Origin: Persicaria tinctoria
Taxonomy: Eukaryota > Streptophyta > Magnoliopsida > Caryophyllales > Polygonaceae
Assembly: GCA_037127255.1 (NCBI GenBank)
Contig: JBANSL010000017.1
Span: forward strand, 72,230,857 to 72,294,856
DNA: 64,000 nt
Direction of reading: 5' to 3'
The position numbers were made by a program, and so were the translations under genes. This document shows, piece by piece, positions 55,372-64,000 of the stretch (position 1 is the stretch's first letter; every line of letters begins with the position of its first letter). The notes beneath the pieces were generated by a model. That model saw nothing but the letters and a program-made list of their open reading frames with translations, was not told where the DNA came from and did not search any database.

Positions 55372-57189
55372 AATTAACTGGCAAGAATTTTTTTTAAAAA
55401 ATCAAGGAAAGATGAGGAACCACCTAATCTAAAACAATTGAGGAAATTCAAAATAACAAAAATTTAATAGGGTTGGAAATGAAAACAGATATTCATTTCA
55501 CTTGCTTCACTCACACAATTTTTGTGAGTGAAAATTAGTATAAAAAAAAAAAAAAAAAAGTTGATAGGTGATGCAGGTGTTAAATGAAGTGGGTGACAAG
55601 GCGCATATAGATGATATGATTTTTCATCCAATACCCACCCATAACATGCCTTAGTAAACCACAACAATAATTATCTAATAACCCAATTAAATATAAAATT
55701 TGATGTTTCTACCCTGAAAAACCTCTAAAGAGTGCTTTTGAATTGTTATGGTTGATATGTTAAAATAATAAAGTGGATCGATCCCCATCTCAATCTCACT
55801 TATTGAAGATATTTCATTCATTTTTTATTTTTCAAGTTATATATGTATTTTTTACATAGTATTGAACTAAAACAAAAATGTTTTTTTATTTTATAAGTTG
55901 TGTATTTTTCATGTATTGATGAACTTAAACTTGAAATACTAGTATCTGTTTCTAAGGCAAATATTTCATTTGATGTTTGAAATAAAAATGTGTTGGATAC
56001 CCAATAATACCCCGGACCACCCGTTTACCACTCGGATTGAATTAACAAGGCAGTAGAATGTTTATATTTGTGGGACGGGTGTTGGAATGGTGATTTTCAC
56101 CCACACTCCAAATGTTCCATTTACACCCCTAAAATTTAAAGTCTATCACATTTGAATCAAATAACTGAATTTACCGAGGGTCAAAATATATGAAACTTGA
56201 AATAACCAAAAATCAAAATATTCAAATCTCAAAATAACCAAAACTCGAAATACCTTAAACCCAAAATGCTCGAAGCAACCTGATCCAAACCCAACTCGAT
56301 TTCGAATTTCCACCATTGAGTTGAGAATAGTCAAGTAAAAATTAACTTCAAATTTCAAAACTATTACATTACAGAGTATATCTAAAAAACCTACAAAAGA
56401 GGTTTATACACACTCATTCAACCCACCTTAATTAGGGTATAAAATTCACTTATTCCTCCTCACCATTTTATCATTTTCATCCACATTCATATATCACACT
56501 CTTATACTCTTTAACCCATTTTAAATCATTTTCATTTGCATCCATGGGGAAGTGACCCTCTTTATAGAAAAAAATACCATTAACTATAAACAAAACAAAT
56601 TTAGTTTACATATAATTCATATTAGTTATGCACATTAATTTAATGCAATTTCTTTTTAAATTCAAACATATGCAATAAGTATATATGGGTAGATAAAATC
56701 ATACTCTGTATTATAGCTACTCACACGCGCCATGTGTCCTTAATGTGGTTCAATTATTTCGACATATGCTTGGTGTTTCAGTAATAACAGGGTCGGGGGC
56801 TATAATTTTTCGATTGAGACCCATAGTACTTATTAGACAACTAGTTCGAAAAGATAGGACTTTCATGAAGACCACATTATTGGAATTTTCTCCTTGAACA
56901 TACCCAAAATCGATAATCGTTCAATAGTCTAAAATCTTTATAGTTTTTTAATGAATTCAATGAAGCTGAATACATGAAGATAATTAAATTCAAATGATTT
57001 CACTCAATGAATTGAAACTAGCTTGATGGTTTTGCACACTTTATAATGACAACCAACACCACCCTCATTTTCACCCATGTGGTTGCCCACCTTTCTTCAT
57101 AAATTCTCGATAGACTTTTCATATTTTCCGTCTTTAATACGTTGTTTTAACTGTCATTCATTATATTTTCAACTATAACATGAATTATT
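55372..57189. other. AT-rich intergenic DNA
   Basis: A poly-A run at 55542-55559 and several short AT-rich blocks. No element ends could be paired and no coding domain was recognised. Short minus-strand frames (55464-55667, 56146-56358) look spurious. Confidence 0.45.
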
Positions 57190-57405
57190 TGATGACAATT
57201 AATCTGTGATTGATCAATCATACAACCATTAGAGAGGAAAAGAGAGAATGAAGAAGCTCTAAATTGGTGAATGTATTGAACTGAATTGAATGTCTTACAA
57301 TTACAGAGAACTCCCTTATTTATACTAAAGGGGGGAATTAGTTATACGAGCTGTGATCTCCTGCTACACACACACATACAAGCATATGATCCCTCACTTA
57401 CATCA
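57190..57405 (-). repeat. 3' LTR of the copia element
   Basis: 216 bp. The polypurine tract GAGGGAGAG (minus strand, about 57406-57414) lies directly next to it. Confidence 0.92.
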
Positions 57406-60400
57406 CTCTCCCTCAAGCTGAGAGTGGGAGAATCGATTCTCAACTCCCAGCTTGACTAGTAGCTTAGTCATCCGAGCAACTGAGAGTGTCTTTGTAAGGA
57501 GATCTGCTGGTTGCTCTGCAGTGGGTACATATGCCGTATTGATCTCTGAACTTTGCACCATATCTCGAACCAAGTGGCAATCGGCTTCAATGTGTTTGGT
57601 CCTCTCATGGAAGACCGGGTTTCGAGCTATATGAAGCGCCGCCTGATTGTCACAGAAGAGTTCAACTGGAGCCTCAGTAGTGACAGTAATATCTGCAAGT
57701 AAACGAATAAGCCACTTGATTTCATAACATGTGGCTGCCATTGCTCGATATTCGGATTCCGAAGTGGACATGGCCACAAATCCTTGCTTCTTGGTGCGCC
57801 ATGAGATTAAAGATGCGCCTAAGAAGATACAAAACCCTGTCAAAGAGAGCCGAGTCATAGGACAGGCTTGCCAGTCCGCATCACAATACACTCGTAGCTG
57901 TAAGGAGGAATTGCTGCTCAAGAGAAGTCCTTGACCTGGAGTATCTTTCAGATAACGAAGCAAATGCTTGACTCCAACCCAATGATCTGTGGTTGGATGC
58001 TGTACAAATTGACTAAGGACCTGCACATAATATGCTTTATCTGGTCTAGTGATAGTCAGGTAAATGAGTTTCCTAACAATCATGCGATACAAGACTGGAT
58101 CATCAAGTGGCTCCCCCTCATTTGATAGCCTCTAATGCACATCCAGTGGAGTAAGAAGTGGTTTGGAATTCTCCATTCCTGCCTCCTGAAGAAGATCCAG
58201 AGTGTACTTTCGCTGATTGAGATGAAAACCTTCCTCAGATCTATCAAATTCGATACCCATAAAGTATCTCAATGGGCCAAGATCTTTGATTAAGAAATGC
58301 TTGTGCAGATGAGTTTTGAGAGCTTCAATTGTTGTAGGGTTATTGCCAGTGATTATCATATCATCAACATAAACGCAGAGGGCAGTAAATGATCCATTTG
58401 CAGTGTTGGTGAACAAAGAATAATCAGAACATGATTGAACAAAGCCTGCAACTTGTACCACTTAAGAGAATTTAAGAAACCACTGCCGAGGGGCTTGCTT
58501 CAATCCATAAAGTGATTTCTTTAGTTTACATACCAGAGAGGCAGAATTGGGTGCTACATAGGCTGAATTCTTGTACTGCTTGAGAAAGTGATATTCTGGA
58601 GGTAAGGTCATATAGACCTCTTCATCCAAATCACCATGTAGGAAGGCGTTAGTGACATCCATTTGACTAACTGTCCATCCCTTAGCTGCTGCCACAGCTA
58701 GAAGTGCTCGAACTGTAATCATCCTTGCAATTGGAGCAAACGTTTCACTATAGTCAATACCCTCAAGTTGAGTGAAACCTCGAGCTACTAACCGAGCTTT
58801 GTACCTATCCAAGGTACCATCTGCTTTAAACTTCAGCTTAAAGAGCCACTTACAAGTGACCAGAGACTTGTCTTTAGGCGCTGTCACTAGCTCCCAAGTG
58901 CCTGTTTGTTCAAGAGCATCCAATTCCAAGATCATGGCATCACACCAAGCTGGATCCTGTATTGCTTTCTTGACTATTTTGGGTTCAGTATAGGGAGCAA
59001 CATTGGCAACAAAAGACTTATAGGATGTAGAGCAGTTATGGTAGGAAAGGAAAGCAGATATAGGGTAAGGGCGAACCTGAGCTGCAGAAGTTGATGACAC
59101 AGTAGATGGCATAGTGGCAGGTGTTCCAACATAGTCCCTCATCCATGTATGAGGGTTGTGTGGCCTATTAGAGTGTCTGACAGGTGCAGGAGCAAGGTCA
59201 AAAGAGACACTGACTAGTGAAGGAGAATAGTCTGCTAGAGACTCAGAAGAGAATGTAGGTGATAAAGCAGGTATAGAAGAGTCCTCAGAGGAGGCATCTT
59301 CTGTTACAAAGTCAAATGGGTAGTTGTGATCAACATGCGTGTTTGGTGACAATTGCTCAGAAGTAAGTTTGAGGCTAGATGATTTAAATGGGAAAAGATG
59401 ATCATAGAAAGTAACATCTAAGCTGATCATAGTCTTTTTAGTGTTGAGATTATACACTTTGTAACCCTTTTTCCCAAAAGGATACCCCACAATGACACAA
59501 GGGTCGACCCTTGGATCAAATTTCTTGACATTTGGATTGGTGGTGGTGGAGACAAAACACAGACAACCAAATGTACGCATATGTGAGTATGTAGGAATTT
59601 TTCCAAATAAGATTTCATTTGGAGATTTATTGTGTAAGAGAGGGTTTGGAAGACGATTGATGATATAAGTGGCAGTAAGTATGTTAGCACCCCAGAACTG
59701 TAATGGCATAGATGCTACAATCATGAGGGAACGAGCAATTTCAAGGACATACCTATGCTTTCTCTGAACACCCCCCCCCCCCCCCCCCCCCCCGTTTTGT
59801 TGAGGTGTGGCAATGCAAGAACTCTGATGGATAATCCCTCTCTCAGCTAGAAAAGAGGAGACATGCTGATTGAAAAACTCAGCCCCTTGATCACTTCTTA
59901 TAATTTTGACAGTGGAGTTAAACCGGATTTGAACCATGGTAATGAAGGTTGTAAGATGCACACTCACTTCACTCTTGTGTTTCATGAGAAAGGCCCATAC
60001 CCCACGACTCTTGTCATCCACAATTGTAAGAAAGAAGCGAAAATCATTCAAGGTAGGGGTAGCATATGGTCCCCAAACATCACAATGTAAAATCTCAAAA
60101 GCATGATCATCATTAGAGGTACTACCAGTGTAAGAGGATCTTGTTTGTTTTGCCAGAGGGCATACAGAACAAATATGAGACAAAGTGTTTGACAATTGAT
60201 CATGTAAAACTGTAATGTGTCTTAGCTTGGCTACAGGAGCATGGCCAAGTCTTAGATGCCACAGAGCAGTGAAATCTGGTATGGCAGAGGGTAGAAAGAG
60301 GGGCAATGTAGGTTGATGAGCAGTTGTATGAGCAATTGTTGAGGAAGAAAACACCTGTCGACAGGCCTGGATGGAGTTGCAGTGATTAGGATCCATGTAG

Positions 60401-60615
60401 AACAGTCTGCCACATAGCCTACCAACTGCAATCATCTTCTTCCTTGCTCGTTCCTGGATAACACAAAAGTCATCATCTAAAGTAATCTTGCATTTGTTTT
60501 CAAGGATCAATTGAGTAAGATACAAAAGGTTAAAGTGAAAGGCTGGGATGCAAAGCACATTAGTGAATGTGAAGTGAGGTAATTTCAGATTACCAATATG
60601 AGTAATTGGATGCAT
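57403..60615 (-). pseudogene. Copia pol: protease end, integrase, RT, RNase H
   Basis: Minus-strand frame 60615-58462 has [11 protein letters not shown] (pre-integrase), integrase [13 protein letters not shown] and [11 protein letters not shown], then RT with [20 protein letters not shown] and [20 protein letters not shown]. An in-frame stop at 58462-58464 (after WFLKFS) is followed by LCVYVDDMIITGNN, the catalytic YVDD. A second in-frame stop at 58132-58134 precedes RNase H: VYCDADWQACPMT, SLTGFCIFLG and STSESEYRAMA. In integrase, the PQQNG-VVERK motif has become PQQN, a Gly run, then VQRKH. The run comes from 23 consecutive G (plus strand C, 59771-59793), and the catalytic Glu is Gln. The pol is inactive. 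Confidence 0.9.
59771..59793. repeat. C(23) homopolymer inside copia integrase
   Basis: 23 uninterrupted C on the plus strand (G on the coding strand), encoding a Gly run right after the conserved PQQN motif. Such runs are mutation- and assembly-prone. Confidence 0.95.
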
Positions 60616-61883
60616 ATTGTCATCAGGGAGATGAATAAAGTATTTGGTGTGGGTTTGGGATTGTCAAGCAAAGAGAGATCACAGGTGATGTGATCTGTTG
60701 CTCCACTATCCATGATCCACAAGTTACCAGTTCGAAAGGTGTTTAAACACAGTTTACCTGCAAGGTGTGACTCTTGACTTGTGGTGTTAGCTTGCTCGAG
60801 AAATTGGATGAAATTTGCTACCAGACGATGGTGGTCAGAAGATAAGTTTCCCTTGCTTGTGCCTTGAGACTGCAGAAAGCCTTGCACAAAAGAGGTCCCC
60901 ACTGAGTTGGCCTTGGAGGAGTACTTCATCTCCCCCTTTTTCTTGTCTGAGCCCATGTCAACCCTTTTCTGATCATCTAATCTTGGTGTCTAGGGCTTGT
61001 CTTTGCTCTTTGGGTGCCAACTTGGGTAGCCAACAAGTTCCCAACATCTCTCCAACTTGTGATTTCCTCAACAATGACCACACTTTTCCCTTCTCCGTGT
61101 GTCAACAAAGGAGAGTGGTGCTGAAGTGGTCCCTTGCTTTGACATCATAACTGTGATCTCTGAGAAAGATGTGGATGCCTTTGACCCCATTTCACCCTGC
61201 ATCAAGAGAGAGTATGCAATGCTAACTGTGGGTAAAGGTGTGCCCATCAAGATCTGTTGTCTAGCAATATCAAACTTCTCATTAAGTCCCATCAAAAACT
61301 TCATCAGCTTATCTTCTTGATCAGCTTCCTCAATCAACTTTTGCAGGTTGCACTCACATTTGCCACACTTGTAGACCAGAGGAGTTGACACAACACTCAA
61401 TTGCTGCCATAAGCCTTTCATCTTTGTAAAGAAATCAGTTAGAGACAAGGTCTTTTGATCACAATTCTGGATTTCTTTCTTAATCTGGAAAATTAATGGT
61501 GCATTCTTTTGACCATAACTTTCCTCAAGATCTCTCCACATTTCCCTAGCTGTATCATACTCATCTAGAGTATTATAAATCTCGCTAGAAACTGTGTTAA
61601 GTATCCAAGAACAGACCATATCATTGCACCTAATCCACTGTAATCCATTCTCTTCATTTATGAGATCTAAGCCTTCAACTAACCAGAGTTTGTTCTTAAC
61701 AGATAACGCCTTAACCATCAACTTCTTCCATCGTCGATAGTTGTCACCAGTGAGCTTTATTGTAGAGACAATCATACTTGAATTGTCTGATGGATGAATG
61801 AAGAGAGGATTTTGCAGGTCTGATGCTGTAATCGTATCACGACGATTTCGTTCTCCTGAGCGATCACCATTTCTGTCTGCCAT
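60585..61883 (-). pseudogene. Copia gag and protease start
   Basis: Gag from Met 61883 (MADRNGDRSGERNRRDTITA) includes IKLTGDNYRRWKKLMVKALS, MWRDLEESYGQKNAPLIFQI and LMKFLMGLNEKFDIARQQIL, as in copia gag. It stops at 61068 inside the zinc knuckle (CGHC, stop, GNHKLERC). Downstream, 60956-60585 encodes the protease LWIMDSGATDHITC with its catalytic DSG. A frameshift near 60612 moves the rest to the pol frame. Confidence 0.85.
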
Positions 61884-61981
61884 TTTCTTGAATCTCGATC
61901 AGAACTTGAGCATCCGAGAAAGCAACGAGATCAGAGGATTGAACGAAGACAGATGCGCGGAAACGAGACCTCAGAGCATCT

Positions 61982-61996
61982 CCTGCTCTGATACCA
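61982..61996 (-). other. Primer-binding site of the copia element
   Basis: On the minus strand TGGTATCAGAGCAGG lies directly after the 5' LTR. It is complementary to the 3' end of initiator tRNA-Met. Confidence 0.88.
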
Positions 61997-62209
61997 TGAT
62001 GACAAGCTGTGATTGGTCAATCATACAGCCATTATTAGAGAGGAAAAGAAAGAACGAAGAAGCTCTGAATTGGAGAATGTATTGAACTGAATTGAATGTC
62101 TTACAATGACAGAGAACTTCCTTATTTATACTAAAGGGGGGAGTTAGTTATACGAGTTGTGATCTCCTACTACACACACATACAAGCATATGATCCCTCA
62201 CTTACATCA
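61997..62209 (-). repeat. 5' LTR of the copia element
   Basis: 213 bp, TGATG...CATCA on the plus strand, paired with 57190-57405. It lacks 4 bp near the start and 2 bp in the CA run, and gains ATT, relative to the other LTR. Confidence 0.92.
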
Positions 62210-62214
62210 TTATT

Positions 62215-64000
62215 CTTATTGAAAATTTGAGTTGATATTTTTTGAAAAAAGTGTTTGTTTTGTTGATTTGGTAAGATGCCATTTTGACAACCTATTCAAG
62301 ATTGAGACGTTGAGGATGTACCTATTTGTCTAACTCTTTTATGTGAGATGCTTAAACATTGGTTTATTTGCTCAAGAGTGAGATGCTGAAAAGTGAGGTC
62401 GGGAAGGCGTTTGGTAAATATATATGGTTTAGATGCTTGTAAATTTAGCTATCTAAATCTTATTTTTATTTTCCATAAACTTAGGAAAAAAAAAGTTATA
62501 AAAAGATTTGTATTCCAAGTTTTGTTGATCAAAACTGAGCACCAACAAGGCATCTAAAAAACATGCAAAACCTTCGAATGTGAGTGCTCTTAAGTTGATC
62601 AGGTTTTTAGTTGAATTTACTCATTCTCCTTTAACATATATATTAATTTATACTCCCACCCTAAATTAGTCATTTTGATAGACCATAAAAAATCTCAACC
62701 AAAAGTAACAACTTCTTGGTAATCAAGGAAGCAAGATATGGAGATGGCGCTAGGGTTTCTGGTAGAGGTGCGTGGTGTATGCTGAGGTTCCTGACGACAT
62801 GAAGAAACATACTGAGTGATGTAGAGAGACTGAAAGACAGCCCCACATCTTAATCAAGTTTAGTATAACAAGTCTTAATATATAAGCCGATAGACTACTC
62901 TTCCTATCGCTAATTGGTTTTAGAATGAAACCTAGACTATACTAGCTCATGTGTACATACCTGTACACGACCTCCGTCATCGGTCCGAGTCACTTTCACC
63001 CGTTGTGTATGTATATATTGGACTAATTCTTATAAGATTTCGAGTATAAGTTAACTTATAACGTAACGCAGCAAGCTACAACTCAATGTTGCTAATGACT
63101 ATATATAAAGCTCTCAATTATAGGAAATTAAATAAATAAAGTTGATATTGAGACAAACGACTAGTGGATTTGAAAAAAAACTACGGAGTATTAATTAATA
63201 GCATTAAATCGCATGAGCCAAACGTGTATAAATGCTTTTATTTTCGTTAATTATTGTCAATATATATAATTTCTTACAAACAACTTGTAATTAATTAAGC
63301 AATTAAGAAAATGAAACAGTGTGCAACAAAATTCAAGTCAAGAGTTTGAATTTCAACTTCTGTTATACCGGCCAATTTATACGACCCAGCACTTTTGAAC
63401 ATTTTATTTTTTAATTACATTTTTAATTTTTAATTTTTAGTTTTATTTTATTCAGTTAAATATACTTTACCTTCAAAATATAAATGCTATAGAATAATTG
63501 CTTCAGCATACACTTTCCTCTCTCGTCTACCAGTTAAGTGGAAAGCTACGATCTAAAATAATTTTGAATTTTGCTTATATATTTTAATAGTCTAAACAGC
63601 ACAATCGGTGCCCTAACTATGAACATTTAGCTTGAATTCTTTTTTTTTTTAATGATTTTGAATTGGTTCAATAACTTAAGATATATAATTTAAAATTATC
63701 TAATTTGTAATTAATGCTATCAATCAACTCGACATAATTTTTTGTTAAAAAATTTATATACCTATACTAATAGACTAATAGTTGATTAATATATGAAAAT
63801 AATTTTTTATCATTTTTTAGAAATGGATTTATATCTCAAATAATTTAGTGTAACACATATTGTTATATACGTAGTATATAATATTGTAGGGAATCTAAAT
63901 TCGCAGTAGAGATCTTCTACCCCTCCTACACCCCTCCCTACATCATAAAAATATTTTACCATTTATTTTATCTTAAAAAATTAAAAAAATTATATTTATA
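62215..64000. other. Intergenic, possible old LTR fragment
   Basis: AT-rich. At about 62905-62930 the string CGCTAATTGGTTTTAGAATG resembles the end region of copia LTRs, with CCCACATCTTAATCAAG upstream (62842). No paired repeat, duplication or open frame over 60 codons was found. Otherwise nothing recognised. Confidence 0.35.

Larger units (their letters stand above)
57190..62209 (-). mobile_element. Ty1/copia retrotransposon, defective
   Basis: A 5,020-bp element between TTATT duplications (57185-57189, 62210-62214). The LTRs are 216 and 213 bp, TGATG...CATCA, with about 12 substitutions and three small indels (near 6%), so this insertion is much older than the gypsy one. On the minus strand the order is gag, protease, integrase, RT, RNase H, which defines copia. 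In-frame stops, a frameshift and a homopolymer make it non-autonomous. Short LTRs are compatible with Ale-type elements, but I do not assign a clade. Confidence 0.93.

Overview
This window is plant nuclear DNA, almost certainly from a eudicot. The evidence is intron-containing genes of plant-specific families (GRAS, PLS-class pentatricopeptide repeat proteins), AT-rich intergenic DNA, and a dense plant transposon load. The lineage cannot be fixed from the sequence; an asterid is only a guess. No CRISPR arrays, operons or tRNA/rRNA genes were seen.

Genes that look intact: (1) a two-RRM hnRNP-like RNA-binding protein on the minus strand (CDS exons 5438-5653 and 3939-5075) with a probable 5'UTR intron; (2) two tandemly duplicated PLS/E-type PPR genes on the plus strand (20049-21371 and 22753-24078), similar to Arabidopsis At4g16470; (3) a third PPR gene on the minus strand (25412-27235), similar to At4g31070; (4) a small Arg-rich protein of about 143 residues on the minus strand, with a short second exon (48405-48735 and 48041-48141); (5) a PAT1-subfamily GRAS transcription factor on the minus strand (50886-52514) with a leader intron. 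The three PPR genes are expected to act in organellar RNA processing, and the RRM and GRAS genes in mRNA metabolism and transcription. They are not a pathway cluster.

The rest is mobile DNA. From 6.5 to 14.9 kb there is a Stowaway MITE, then a 3.4-kb Helitron (7064-10485) carrying pieces of a PPR gene and of a class II trehalose-6-phosphate synthase gene, then two truncated LINE copies with (AAT)n tails, one of them split by a PIF/Harbinger-like element. From 15 to 18.2 kb there are small MITEs, a short reverse Helitron and a family of paired palindromes. From 27.6 to 33.3 kb a Tourist-like element contains a Stowaway MITE and a 5.1-kb element with CACTA-like ends, whose interior encodes a decayed MULE/FAR1-type transposase and a plant mobile domain. 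From 33.4 to 47.4 kb a LINE reverse transcriptase gene is split by a 3.2-kb minus-strand solo LTR, itself split by a 10.1-kb, very young Ty3/gypsy chromovirus-like element with 2,477-bp LTRs. From 57.2 to 62.2 kb lies an older, defective Ty1/copia element on the minus strand, with a 23-base C/G homopolymer inside its integrase. hAT-like MITEs sit at 49.2, 50.7 and 54.3 kb.

The most unusual items are the gene-capturing Helitron, the MULE and plant-mobile-domain remnants inside CACTA-like ends, the young but coding-defective chromovirus, the paired-palindrome family, and the homopolymer that rewrites an integrase active-site motif. Boundaries marked by target-site duplications were read directly. 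Exon structures and family assignments come from recognition of the proteins, not from database searches.
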